Of a stretch of DNA of 64,000 nucleotides, positions 23,931 to 32,695 are shown in pieces. Below the pieces are notes generated by a model that worked only from the letters and a program-made list of their open reading frames with translations, made no database searches and was not told where the DNA came from. The stretch spans positions 62,001-126,000 of the forward strand of contig JAHFRP010000002.1 in assembly GCA_023266195.1 (NCBI GenBank). The letters run 5' to 3'. How positions within the stretch are numbered: the first letter of the stretch is position 1; the number at the start of each line of letters is the position of its first letter. Origin of the DNA: Sulfuricella sp. (GTDB lineage Bacteria > Pseudomonadota > Gammaproteobacteria > Burkholderiales > Sulfuricellaceae). The translations under genes were made by a program, and so were the position numbers.

Positions 23931-25282
23931 GCTAACCGTCCGATTTTTGCACCAGCCGTCTCGATGTGGCGTTCCAGGGCGGCGATGCACGGGTCAAATC
24001 GGTGGCTGAACCCCGCTGCGGCCATGACTCGGGCAAGGAATGCGCGCGCCAGTTGTTCCCCGCGTCGCCAGGTTTCGTTGGCCACGCCGGCGTGAATTGC
24101 CGCTGCGGAGAGGGTGTCGGGCAGCCCGCCACCGCTACGCGGGGCGAAGGCCATCGGTGTCATGTCATAGGCCGGCGCGAGGTCATGAGGGCGGCCATGT
24201 TCGACGATGAATGACAGGTTGCCTCCATGCATGTCGGTATTGCCGATCAGGGTGCCGAAAGCCCACAGGAGATCTGCATTAACCGCGGCGTCCGGGCTGA
24301 TTCGGCCGTCGGAGGCAAGGCGGCGTGCAATGATTGGCCAGCCGCCTGTGCCTGCCCCGGCGAATTCGGCATCCAGCGCGGCCAGCGAGATCAGCGCGCG
24401 TCGGCCCAGGTCGCCGATGCGATCGAACCGCTCAACCTCCAGAAAGCGCTGGCCAGCGTGGTCGAACAGCTGCGTCGTGGCCGCCGGGACGCCGGCTTCA
24501 CGCAGCGTGTCCAGCGCGAGATGTTCCGCCAGCAGCAGGTCACGCCAGCGCTCGGTGACGGTTCCTTCCTCCGCTTCACTGAACTTCACGATCACTTGCC
24601 GAGGCCCATGGGGCGTCATGGCGCAGGCGGTGAATTTCGGCTGCTCTCCTCCGGCGGACGATCCAGGTATCTCGCCGCGCGCGGCTTCGAGCGCCAGGCG
24701 GGCGTATTCCTCGACCTTCCGGCTCTCCGCGATCGGATCGGGAACAGAAGCGGCGAGAAAGCGATCTCTCGCCAGATCGCCGAGCAGCAGGTTCCCCGTC
24801 ACATCATGGCCATGGGCAAGCAGCGCCCGCAGTGCGTGGCTGTCGGTCCAGTCGGTAAGCCGCGGAGGAAGCCCGAGTTCGGCGCCATGACGGGCAGCGT
24901 ATGCCCGACCGAGATATCCCTGGGGGCGCATGTCGAACAGCCACCACGGCAGGCCGCCGCTGTGCACGGCCGCACCTTCGCCATCCGCCCGGCACATGAC
25001 GAAACCGTCCGGACGCACGGGAACCAGCGTTCCCAACTGCCGGATCCGGCCTTCTACATCGACCCGATAAATCGGGATGTCCGGCAACCCCCGCGTGGTA
25101 TCGCGCAGCGCGTATTGAATTGATCTCGCAGCGCCAATCCGCACCACTTCCTTGCCAAGTTCGGTCAGCGCACGAGAGATTGTCGGCTGGCTGACGCCAA
25201 TATTATCAGTCAGTTGCCGTGCTGACTGGGGTCCGCCGGATAGGCGGATGCGGATTGCGTCAGTGTGCGTGGACATGGGCAT
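23927..25282 (-). CDS. yjjJ: HipA-family kinase with N-terminal HTH (YjjJ-like)
   Basis: A 451-residue protein. Residues 1-60 form a winged-helix DNA-binding domain (LTDNIGVSQPTISRALTELGKEV). The rest is a HipA-type kinase with a glycine-rich loop in SSAGGEQPKFTA, the catalytic NTDMHGGN and the metal-binding YDM motif. HipA phosphorylates aminoacyl-tRNA synthetases and induces dormancy. In the YjjJ class the DNA-binding domain replaces a separate HipB antitoxin, and no hipB gene is seen. The start at 25282 was chosen over an upstream run of unrelated sequence; 25276 is also possible. Confidence 0.8.
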   Translation of the reverse strand: MPMSTHTDAIRIRLSGGPQSARQLTDNIGVSQPTISRALTELGKEVVRIGAARSIQYALRDTTRGLPDIPIYRVDVEGRIRQLGTLVPVRPDGFVMCRADGEGAAVHSGGLPWWLFDMRPQGYLGRAYAARHGAELGLPPRLTDWTDSHALRALLAHGHDVTGNLLLGDLARDRFLAASVPDPIAESRKVEEYARLALEAARGEIPGSSAGGEQPKFTACAMTPHGPRQVIVKFSEAEEGTVTERWRDLLLAEHLALDTLREAGVPAATTQLFDHAGQRFLEVERFDRIGDLGRRALISLAALDAEFAGAGTGGWPIIARRLASDGRISPDAAVNADLLWAFGTLIGNTDMHGGNLSFIVEHGRPHDLAPAYDMTPMAFAPRSGGGLPDTLSAAAIHAGVANETWRRGEQLARAFLARVMAAAGFSHRFDPCIAALERHIETAGAKIGRLA

Positions 25283-25302
25283 GAATGCGTACGTGAATAG
25301 AT

Positions 25303-25316
25303 ATATGAATTCATAT
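25303..25316. promoter_or_regulatory. Palindrome ATATGAATTCATAT, candidate yjjJ operator
   Basis: A perfect 14-bp palindrome lies 20 bp before the start of the HTH-kinase gene, in an AT-rich stretch that would hold its promoter. Autorepression by the N-terminal HTH is an inference. Confidence 0.45.
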
Positions 25317-25381
25317 TGTAGGCGGATTTGAGTTTCGTGTGGAAAAATATCGCAGGTGGCCTGTGACCGAATCTGGTCGTT

Positions 25382-25492
25382 AAAGGAATCGCGACCAGGC
25401 TGATCGGCGCCTACTCGGTGAAACCGCTGGATGCCGAAACGCTGGCTAGGGCCGCCAGGGAAACCGGCGGGCGGGCGCCTGTTCATCGTAAG
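25382..25492 (+). pseudogene. Duplicated fragment of the transketolase 3' end
   Basis: This stretch repeats part of the fusion gene around 23515-23610 with about nine in ten bases identical (GIATRLIGAYSVKPLDAETL compared with GIATRVIDAYSVKPLDAETL). It then jumps to the LAPVHR part, losing about 75 bases between two GCGGGC repeats. No start or rest of the gene is present. Confidence 0.8.
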
Positions 25493-25565
25493 CGTCCAGC
25501 CGCCTCACATTGAATGAGAGGCTGCGGAGGACGAGGATTGTGTCCACGACATTATTGGTGGACAC

Positions 25566-25680
25566 ATGGACACAAACGTAACCGTAGTTAACCCGCCGGC
25601 ATCCCGGAAACGCCGGCGGCATTCGGAGGAATTCAAGGCGCAGGTGGTTGCGGCCTGTCTGCAACCGGGGGTAGGCCAGC
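25566..25680 (+). pseudogene. IS66-family TnpA N-terminal remnant
   Basis: The first 38 residues (NPPASRKRRRHSEEFKAQVV, then AACLQPGVGQLA) match the start of IS66 accessory protein TnpA. After this the frame departs from the family, so only a fragment remains. Confidence 0.6.
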
Positions 25681-25693
25681 TTGCGCTCGACGA

Positions 25694-25858
25694 TCAGATG
25701 CAGGAGGTAGCCTGCATCTCTTCCGGGGTCAGCAAATCCGGTGGGCGGCGGTAGTGCTTTGCGAGTGCGGCGACCGCAGCCAGGTAAGATTCCCGCGTGC
25801 GTAGCGCAAATCCGCGCAATACCAGCGTATTGTCCATCTGCTCACGTAACGACTTCAT
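25694..25858 (-). pseudogene. Tyrosine recombinase N-terminal fragment
   Basis: KSLREQMDNTLVLRGFALRT, followed by RESYLAAVAALAKHYRRPPD and LLTPEEMQ, is the SAM-like N-terminal domain of integrases often found with IS91-type elements. The catalytic domain is absent. The fragment stops at an inverted repeat (GATGCAGG / CCTGCATC) that joins it to the IS66 remnant. Confidence 0.6.
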
Positions 25859-25995
25859 CTTCGTCTCCTCGATCAAACCGGGGATATCCCCCGCGATCAA
25901 GGATCGGAGATTTTTACATCAATTGCAGCAGGGTGGCGGGGGTGAAGAGAGGAAGGTGAAATCGAGGTCGGGTGGGCGGTTCAGTTCAACGATGC

Positions 25996-26031
25996 GTAGC
26001 GCCCGCCCTTCGGGGCGGCGAGGATTGAAAC
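25996..26031 (+). repeat. Single CRISPR-repeat-like 36-mer
   Basis: The 36 bases begin GTAGCGCCCGCCC and end GGATTGAAAC. They have a CCGCCC-TTCG-GGGCGG hairpin and the ATTGAAAC end typical of type I and III repeats. Only one copy is present and no cas gene is seen, so it would be at most a remnant. Confidence 0.35.
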
Positions 26032-26244
26032 CCGGCCGGGATGAGTTGCATGTAGAGGCTAGCGGATTGCAGTCCGCTTTAACTCTGGAGTGACATTATT
26101 TTATTGCACAATTGCTTGCCATTTGGCGTGTTGCCGGTGTTCCTCACGCCCGTGAGGATTAGCCGATCTTGTTCCGAGAAAATCGGAATCGAAAGTGAGC
26201 TTGCCGGCAAGAATTGAACCCATGGCCTGAGATATAATATCTGC

Positions 26245-26916
26245 ATGAAAATTCTCGCCCTCGATACCTCTACCGAGCTTTGTTCCGTTGCCCTATGGCT
26301 GGACGGCGAATTGCTCGTGCGCGCAGAATTGGCCGGGCAGCGGCATTCCGAACTGGTGTTGCCGATGGTGCATGGCCTGCTGGGTGAGGCAGGGTTGAGT
26401 CTGAGCGCACTGGATGGCGTTGCGTTCGGCGAGGGGCCGGGGTCTTTTACCGGCCTGCGCATCGGCTGCGGTGTGGCACAGGGTTTGGCGTTCGGTGGGG
26501 ATTTGCCGGTGGTGGGGGTGTGTACGTTGCTGGCGCTGGCTGAGGCTTCGGGTGCGAGCCGCGCGATTGCCTGTCTGGATGCGCGCATGGGCGAGGTTTA
26601 CCATGCGGTGTATGAAAAGTTGGATGGCGAGTGGCAAACATTGAGCGCGCCGGGCCTGGGTTTGCCGCAGGATGCGCCGGAAGTCGCCGGTGTCGGCTGG
26701 ACTGGCTGCGGCAGCGGCTTTGCGGCTTATGGCGAGGCGCTGGGCGAGCGCTATGCGGAGCGGATCGAAGCGGTGAGAGCGGAGTTGTTGCCCCACGCGG
26801 CGCAGATCGCCGGGTTGGGTGCTGTCCAGTTCGCTCGCGGCCTGGGCAGGGATGCGGCGGAGGCCGCGCCGCTATATGTCCGCAACAAAGTGGCCTTGAA
26901 AACGAGCGAGCGATGA
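26245..26916 (+). CDS. tsaB: tRNA t6A37 biosynthesis protein TsaB
   Basis: A 223-residue ASKHA-fold protein. It has LALDTSTELCSVAL at the N terminus and the FGEGPGSFTGLRIG motif. TsaB partners TsaD and TsaE to attach threonylcarbamoyl to A37 of ANN-decoding tRNAs. The stop overlaps the rimI start by 4 bp, the conserved tsaB-rimI pair. Confidence 0.93.
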   Translation: MKILALDTSTELCSVALWLDGELLVRAELAGQRHSELVLPMVHGLLGEAGLSLSALDGVAFGEGPGSFTGLRIGCGVAQGLAFGGDLPVVGVCTLLALAEASGASRAIACLDARMGEVYHAVYEKLDGEWQTLSAPGLGLPQDAPEVAGVGWTGCGSGFAAYGEALGERYAERIEAVRAELLPHAAQIAGLGAVQFARGLGRDAAEAAPLYVRNKVALKTSER

Positions 26917-27374
26917 GCGCCCGGCTGCAGGATGCTCCCGCTTTTCGCCCGATGTGCCAGACCGACGTCGAGGCGGTGATTGCGATCGAATGCGAGATTT
27001 ATCCTTTCCCGTGGAGCTACGGCAATTTCCGCGATTCGCTCAACGCTGGCCATAGTTGCTGGATTTACGAATTCGACGGGTTGGTGGTCGGCTATGCGGT
27101 GATGATGGTGGCGGCGGGCGAGGCGCATCTGCTCAATCTGGGCATCGCGGGTAACTGGCAAGGCAGGGGGATGGGGCGGCGGTTCATGCTGCACCTGATC
27201 GGGCTGGCGCGCGAGTACCATGCCGAGTCGATATTCCTGGAAGTGCGACCCTCCAATATTGCGGCCCGGCGGCTTTACTCTACAGAGGGTTTTCGGGAGA
27301 TTGCGCTACGCAAGAAATATTATCCGTCCGAAGACGGGCGGGAGGATGCGATTTTGATGGAACTGGTTTTGTGA
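26913..27374 (+). CDS. rimI: Ribosomal protein S18-alanine N-acetyltransferase
   Basis: A 153-residue GNAT acetyltransferase. Its acetyl-CoA site is LNLGIAGNWQGRGMGRRF, followed by FLEVRPSNIAARRLYSTEGF. RimI acetylates the N terminus of ribosomal protein S18. The ATG overlaps the tsaB stop, and its own stop overlaps a possible GTG start of the uracil-DNA glycosylase gene, so three genes form one coupled operon. Confidence 0.9.
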   Translation: MSARLQDAPAFRPMCQTDVEAVIAIECEIYPFPWSYGNFRDSLNAGHSCWIYEFDGLVVGYAVMMVAAGEAHLLNLGIAGNWQGRGMGRRFMLHLIGLAREYHAESIFLEVRPSNIAARRLYSTEGFREIALRKKYYPSEDGREDAILMELVL

Positions 27375-28054
27375 TGGGCCGGCGTGAGATTTTCCTGGAA
27401 GAAATGGGGCTCGGTCCGGTGTGGCGCTACCGCGGCAAGCTGGGTGTAGCCGCGCCTCAAGAACAAGCCGCAGAGCTCGATTGGACCGGGCTGAAAGCCG
27501 CCGTGGCCGGCTGCATGGCCTGCGAACTGCACAAGACCCGCAACCGGACGGTATTCGGCGTGGGCGACGAGAATGCCGACTGGTTGTTCGTCGGCGAGGC
27601 GCCCGGCGCGGACGAGGATGCCATGGGTGAACCCTTCGTCGGTCAGGCCGGCAAGCTGCTCGACAATATGTTGAAAAGCATCGGGCTGAAGCGGGGCGAG
27701 AACGTGTATATCGCCAACGTGGTCAAGTCGCGCCCGCCCGGCAACCGCAACCCGCTGCCCGGCGAGATCGCCGCCTGCTTGCCCTATCTCAAGCGCCAGA
27801 TCGAGTTGATTCGGCCCCGGCTGATTGTGACTTTGGGAAAGATCGCTTCGGAAACGCTGCTCGGGCGCGAGGCGACCATTGCCAGCCTGCGCGGCAAGGT
27901 GCACACCTATCAGGGCATTCCGCTGATCGTTACCTATCATCCGGCCTATCTGCTGCGCACCTTGAACGACAAGGCCAAGGCGTGGGAGGATCTGAGCCTG
28001 GCGCGGGAGACCATGCAAGCCTTGCCGTCCGGCGCACCGTCCCACATTTCGTAA
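27374..28054 (+). CDS. Uracil-DNA glycosylase, family 4
   Basis: A 226-residue Fe-S type uracil-DNA glycosylase for base excision repair. It carries the active-site motif GEAPGADEDAMGEPFVGQAG and the C-terminal TYHPAYLLR. Family 4 holds a 4Fe-4S cluster with four Cys. Here the first pair (CMAC) and the last (AACLPY) are present, but the third, normally in KCRPP, is Ser in VVKSRPPGNRN. The ATG at 27374 was chosen; a GTG lies just before it. Confidence 0.88.
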   Translation: MGRREIFLEEMGLGPVWRYRGKLGVAAPQEQAAELDWTGLKAAVAGCMACELHKTRNRTVFGVGDENADWLFVGEAPGADEDAMGEPFVGQAGKLLDNMLKSIGLKRGENVYIANVVKSRPPGNRNPLPGEIAACLPYLKRQIELIRPRLIVTLGKIASETLLGREATIASLRGKVHTYQGIPLIVTYHPAYLLRTLNDKAKAWEDLSLARETMQALPSGAPSHIS

Positions 28055-28076
28055 CCAGGCTATTGAGGAGATCGTT

Positions 28077-28685
28077 ATGCGTAACTGGCTGTTGTCCGTG
28101 ATGCTGTTGCTGTCCATGTCCCTGAGCGGCTGCGGCTACAATGCGCTGCAATCCACCGACGAGCAGATCAAGGCGAGCTGGTCGGAGGTGCTCAACCAGT
28201 ACCAGCGCCGCGCCGATCTGGTGCCCAATTTGGTGAATGTGGTGAAGGGCTATGCCTCCCATGAAAAAGAGGTGCTGACCCAGGTGGCCGAGGCGCGCGC
28301 CAAGGTGGGCTCGATCCAGGCGACTCCCGAGCTGATCAACGACGAACAGGCCTTCGCCAAATTCCAGCAGGCGCAGGCGCAGATGACCGGCGCCTTGTCG
28401 CGCCTGCTGGCAGTGTCGGAGCGCTATCCGCAGCTTAAGGCCGACGGCTTGTTTCGCGACCTCCAGGCGCAGCTCGAAGGCACCGAAAACCGCATCGCCG
28501 TGGCGCGCAACCGCTACATCAAGGCGGTGCAGGAATACAACGTGACGGTGCGCTCTTTCCCCAGCAATTTGACGGCGATGATGTTCGGCTTCAAGACCAA
28601 GCCGAATTTCACCGTGGAGAACGAGAAGGAAATCTCCACCGCCCCCAGGGTGGATTTCAGCGCGCCCATGCCTGCCGGAAAATAA
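28077..28685 (+). CDS. lemA: LemA family lipoprotein
   Basis: A 202-residue protein. A lipoprotein signal with lipobox LSGC ends at Cys19. The body has the LemA helices: IKASWSEVLNQYQRRADLVPN, VVKGYASHEKEVL and SRLLAVSERYPQLKA. LemA proteins sit in the envelope with no known enzyme activity and are often encoded with TPM-domain proteins, as here. GAGGAG precedes the start. Confidence 0.9.
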   Translation: MRNWLLSVMLLLSMSLSGCGYNALQSTDEQIKASWSEVLNQYQRRADLVPNLVNVVKGYASHEKEVLTQVAEARAKVGSIQATPELINDEQAFAKFQQAQAQMTGALSRLLAVSERYPQLKADGLFRDLQAQLEGTENRIAVARNRYIKAVQEYNVTVRSFPSNLTAMMFGFKTKPNFTVENEKEISTAPRVDFSAPMPAGK

Positions 28686-29528
28686 ATGCAACGGCTCTGG
28701 CTGCCTAGCCTTCTCGCCATACTTTGCCTGCTGCTTGCGTCATGGGTGCAGGCGGAGGTGGCGGTGCCGCCCCTGGCGGCGCGCGTCACCGATTTGACCG
28801 CAACCCTTCAGCCCGGCCAGCGCGCCGCGCTGGAGCAGACCCTGAAAGCCTTCGAAGACAAGAAGGGCAGCCAGATTGCGATTCTGATCGTGCCCACCAC
28901 CCAGCCCGAAACCATCGAGCAATATTCCATCCGCGCGGCCGAATCCTGGAAGCTGGGGCGCAAAGGCGTGGACGATGGCGTGCTGCTGCTGGTGGCCAAG
29001 GACGACCGGAAAATGCGCATCGAAGTCGGGTACGGCCTGGAAGGGGCGATCCCGGACGCGGTGGCGAAGCGCATCGTCAGCGAGATCGTGGCGCCCTACT
29101 TCAAGCAGGGCGATTACTTTGGCGGCATCGGCGCCGGGGTCGAGCGGATCGTCGAGGCGATTGAAGGCGAGCCTCTGCCGGAGAAAAAACCAGCCCGGTC
29201 GGCAGGTGGGATGGCATTCAGCGGCGATTGGCTGGTGATCGCCTTCATTGTGGCCACCGTGCTGGGCGGCGCGATGCGCGCTTTGCTCGGCCAGTTTTTC
29301 GGCGGGCTTGCCGCCGGCGCGATCGCCGCTTTCGTCGCCTGGCTGTTGTTTACCTCGTTGTTCCTGGCGTTCGTCGCCGGCGTGCTGGTGTTTGTATTTA
29401 CCCTGATCGGGCGTTTCGGAGGCGGAGGGTGGCATGGCGGAGGCGGCGGCTGGTCCGGCGGGAGCGGCGGCGGTTTCAGCGGCGGAGGCGGCGGCTTCGG
29501 CGGTGGCGGCGCCTCGGGGGATTGGTAA
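28686..29528 (+). CDS. TPM domain membrane protein (YgcG-like)
   Basis: A 280-residue protein. A signal peptide (about 1-23) leads to a TPM_phosphatase domain with RVTDLTATLQPGQRAALEQ, IRAAESWKLGRKGVDDGVLL and EVGYGLEGAIPDAVAKRI. One or two transmembrane helices (about 180-235) follow, then a Gly-rich tail. The TPM domain faces the periplasm. The start abuts the lemA stop directly. The function is unknown, perhaps in envelope quality control. Confidence 0.88.
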   Translation: MQRLWLPSLLAILCLLLASWVQAEVAVPPLAARVTDLTATLQPGQRAALEQTLKAFEDKKGSQIAILIVPTTQPETIEQYSIRAAESWKLGRKGVDDGVLLLVAKDDRKMRIEVGYGLEGAIPDAVAKRIVSEIVAPYFKQGDYFGGIGAGVERIVEAIEGEPLPEKKPARSAGGMAFSGDWLVIAFIVATVLGGAMRALLGQFFGGLAAGAIAAFVAWLLFTSLFLAFVAGVLVFVFTLIGRFGGGGWHGGGGGWSGGSGGGFSGGGGGFGGGGASGDW

Positions 29529-29532
29529 CGCG

Positions 29533-30030
29533 ATGAATATCAAACGACTGGTTCGGCATGGGCTGACATTCCCGTGGCAGGTAAGGCGGGTATTCCCGCG
29601 CCCAGCGATGCGGGCCATCGAAGCCGCGATCGGGGAATCCGAGCGAAGCCATTTCGGCGAGATTCGCTTTGCCGTGGAAGGCGCGCTTGACGTGCATTCG
29701 CTGCTCAAGAGGAAAAGCGCGCGCGAGCGCGCCATCGAGGTGTTTTCAGAGCTGCGGGTTTGGGATACCGAGCGCAACAACGGCGTGCTGATTTACCTTT
29801 TGCTGGCAGACCGGAGGGTGGAAGTCGTGGCCGACCGCGGCGTCCATCAAAAGGTCGGCGACCAGGGCTGGGCGGATATCTGCCGCGCGATGGAGCGAGC
29901 ATTCAGGCAGGGGCGCTTCGAGGAGGGAGTAGTCCTGGGGGTTCGCGAGGTGGCGCGCCATCTGGCGGAGCATTATCCGGCACAAGGGGAAAACGCGAAC
30001 GAGTTGGCGGATGCCCCGGTGATCTTGTAG
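29533..30030 (+). CDS. TPM domain protein, shorter form
   Basis: A 165-residue protein. An Arg-rich N terminus is followed by a TPM-like domain with IEAAIGESERSHFGEIRFAV, RERAIEVFSELRVWDTERNN and GVLIYLLLADRRVEVVADRG. No clear signal peptide or membrane helix is present. It is the third gene of the lemA-TPM-TPM operon. Its 3' end is only 5 bp from the convergent GGDEF gene. Confidence 0.8.
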   Translation: MNIKRLVRHGLTFPWQVRRVFPRPAMRAIEAAIGESERSHFGEIRFAVEGALDVHSLLKRKSARERAIEVFSELRVWDTERNNGVLIYLLLADRRVEVVADRGVHQKVGDQGWADICRAMERAFRQGRFEEGVVLGVREVARHLAEHYPAQGENANELADAPVIL

Positions 30031-30035
30031 CAGGC

Positions 30036-32585
30036 TCAATACTTCGGTAGGTTTTCGGACGGCCGGCCGATGTAAAACCCTTGGGCCAGGTCGATGCCGA
30101 TATCGCTCACGCTTTGCAGCACTTCTTCGCTTTCCACATACTCGGCAACGGTCTGGATGCCCAGTTCCTGCGCCAGCATCGCAATACTCCGCACGAAAGC
30201 CATGTCTTTTTCGCTGCTGTTCATGTTGACGATGAAATCGCCTTCGATTTTCAGGAAGTCGATGGGGAAACGCTTCAGGTAGTGGAACGAGGAAAAGCCC
30301 GAGCCGAAGTCGTCGATCGCCAGCTTGAAACCTTCCAGTTTCAGGTTGTTGACGAATTTCTCCAGCATGTTCATGTTCTTGATCGTTTCGCGTTCGGTAA
30401 TCTCGAAAACGATCCGGCCCGGATCGATGCCCGATCCCGCGACGATCCGCCGCGCCTCGGAGATGAATTCGTTCAGCACCAGCGCACGCGGCGACAGGTT
30501 GAGGAAGATATTGCCCCGGAAGCCTTGCTCATGCACGGCTTCCAGGGCTTTTTCCATGACGATGTAGTCCATCTTGTGGATCACCCCGATTTTTTCCGCG
30601 ATTTCGACGAAATCCCCTGCGCCCATGATTTTGTCATTGTCGAGGTGGATGCGGCTAAGCACCTCGACGGACTTTGTTTGTTTGGTGCGGGAATCGACTA
30701 GTGGCTGGAAGAATGGAATGATCTTCCTGTTTTCCACCGCATTCAGGATGATGATGCTGGTTTCGCTGATATTGCGGAACACCTCGACGATGTCTTCCTC
30801 CGTCGGTACGCCGACCCGGTTTTTACCTTCCGTTTTCGCCTTGTACATCATGTTGTCGGCGAACAGGAACAGATCTTTTTGTGCGGTGGCATGGTCGGGA
30901 TAAACGCCGATGCCGACCGAAACCGATCCTTTTACCACGGTACCGTCAGGCGAAACAACCGCCATGGTGCTGATCGCGTCGAGCGCTCTTTTGGCCGCCA
31001 TCGCCGCTTCCTGCCCTCCGGTTTCGGGCAGGATGGCGACGAACTCGTCGCCCCCGTAGCGGGCCAGGATGTCCTCGGTGCGCAGAACCTCATGTAATGC
31101 GACTGCCACATCCTGCAGGAATTTGTCGCCGAAACTGTGCCCGTAGGTGTCGTTGACCGTCTTGAAATTGTCGAGATCGAGAACCAGCAGGGAGAATTTA
31201 TAGCCGTGCCGCCCAGCCCGGCCGATTTCATATTCGAACAGTTCCCAGAACAGCCGTTGATTGTAAAGATTGGTGAGCGGATCGCGGGTTGCGTAGTATT
31301 CCAGGTCGCGGGTGTACTTGTGGATCGCCTTGATCGATCCGACCACGTTGAGAAGCGTGGACAGGATGCTTTCCATCACCAGCATGCGGGTCGCATCCCG
31401 AATCATGTCCGCCTGAACGCCGATGCCGACGATGCCCCCGATCTTGGGGGTTTCGACCAACAGGGATTTCATTTGGACTTCGATATCCCGTTCGTTCAGG
31501 TCGGCCAGATTATGGGACGAATCGGCGATATTGTGGACAATGGTGACGGCTGAGTCGCCGGAGAACTGGGGATGCCCAGACAATAACTTTCTGACGGTTT
31601 GCTCCAGCATTTTCTTGGTTTGGCTGGACGGGGCGTGGCGCCAGAAAATCTCCAGGTCGAATACCTCCTTGTCCACCTTGAAGATGGAGAACAGCGTATA
31701 GGCATTGATTACCTTGTTTATTTCGATCAACAGCAAGCCGACGTATTCGCGCCAGTCCTTGACCACGTCCGAGGTGATGACGAATTTTTCCAGCAGGCGG
31801 ATTTCGAATTCGAGCAATTCCTTGTCCACGGCGACCGATTTCAGCTTGTCCGAAAGCTGCTCGATTTTCTGCACGATGTTGTTCAGCTCGGCAAAGCCCA
31901 GGTCCACTTCGGCCAATTCCAGGTTTTTCAGATCGGAGATCTTGGTGACGCTTTCGATGCGCTGTCCCAACCGCGTGATGGAACGCTCGATTTTCCGGTT
32001 GATGGACACAACGACCAGAAAGGCGATCAGGAACGGGATCGGCGCAATGACAACCAGCGAAAAGAAAAACTTGCTCTTGGCTTTGTCAATCAGCGGCGAG
32101 AGGTCCTGCTTGACGTCGATGACGCCGAGCACGTTGCCGATCTTGGCGTTCACATGGCAGCGCAGGCATTTTTCCTCCGCCTTGAGCGGGAAGATGTAGC
32201 GGATGCGGGATTCCTGCGCCTGACGCAGCTCGGAGCCGGTGCCGAAAGCTTTTTTAACCTCCGTGTCCATTTCGCCCTGCACGATCGGCCCGAACAGCTG
32301 GCTGACCGTTTCTCCGCGATAGATGTCGATTTCGGTGGGCGTATCCTGTACGGATTTTTTGGTGGCCGCGATGAATTCTTCGAGCTGCGCTCTTTTCCAG
32401 CCCTTGCTCATGATCTGGAACATGGAGTTGAACGTCAGCTGCGCCAGGTCGGTGGAAACGTAGAGCGAGTTTTCCTTGATCGAGTTGGTGTAGATGTTGG
32501 AGAAGACGAAATAGGTGCCGCCGAAGAAAATCAGGGACACCAAGACCGATGCGGTAAGAATGAACCCTTTGAGCGTTTTTAGCAT
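30036..32585 (-). CDS. Membrane GGDEF-EAL protein with heme c-binding sensor domain
   Basis: An 849-residue c-di-GMP enzyme. TM1 (7-30) and TM2 (173-195) enclose a periplasmic Tll0287-like (DUF3365-type) domain with a heme c motif, CLRCH at 140-144. A cytoplasmic linker and a GAF-like region follow. Next comes a GGDEF domain (YGGDEF near 511, with inhibitory site RTED just before), then an EAL-type domain that carries EVL. The GGDEF part looks active. The heme suggests redox or gas sensing. It is convergent with the TPM operon. Confidence 0.9.
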   Translation of the reverse strand: MLKTLKGFILTASVLVSLIFFGGTYFVFSNIYTNSIKENSLYVSTDLAQLTFNSMFQIMSKGWKRAQLEEFIAATKKSVQDTPTEIDIYRGETVSQLFGPIVQGEMDTEVKKAFGTGSELRQAQESRIRYIFPLKAEEKCLRCHVNAKIGNVLGVIDVKQDLSPLIDKAKSKFFFSLVVIAPIPFLIAFLVVVSINRKIERSITRLGQRIESVTKISDLKNLELAEVDLGFAELNNIVQKIEQLSDKLKSVAVDKELLEFEIRLLEKFVITSDVVKDWREYVGLLLIEINKVINAYTLFSIFKVDKEVFDLEIFWRHAPSSQTKKMLEQTVRKLLSGHPQFSGDSAVTIVHNIADSSHNLADLNERDIEVQMKSLLVETPKIGGIVGIGVQADMIRDATRMLVMESILSTLLNVVGSIKAIHKYTRDLEYYATRDPLTNLYNQRLFWELFEYEIGRAGRHGYKFSLLVLDLDNFKTVNDTYGHSFGDKFLQDVAVALHEVLRTEDILARYGGDEFVAILPETGGQEAAMAAKRALDAISTMAVVSPDGTVVKGSVSVGIGVYPDHATAQKDLFLFADNMMYKAKTEGKNRVGVPTEEDIVEVFRNISETSIIILNAVENRKIIPFFQPLVDSRTKQTKSVEVLSRIHLDNDKIMGAGDFVEIAEKIGVIHKMDYIVMEKALEAVHEQGFRGNIFLNLSPRALVLNEFISEARRIVAGSGIDPGRIVFEITERETIKNMNMLEKFVNNLKLEGFKLAIDDFGSGFSSFHYLKRFPIDFLKIEGDFIVNMNSSEKDMAFVRSIAMLAQELGIQTVAEYVESEEVLQSVSDIGIDLAQGFYIGRPSENLPKY

Positions 32586-32695
32586 ATTTTTATCGCCATC
32601 TGTTTTTGGCCATTCCAGCCGCTACGGGCCGAATGCCGTGATCAGTCGCATGTTAACGTGATAATTGGCGCTGATGCAAATAAAGCGGGCCGATG

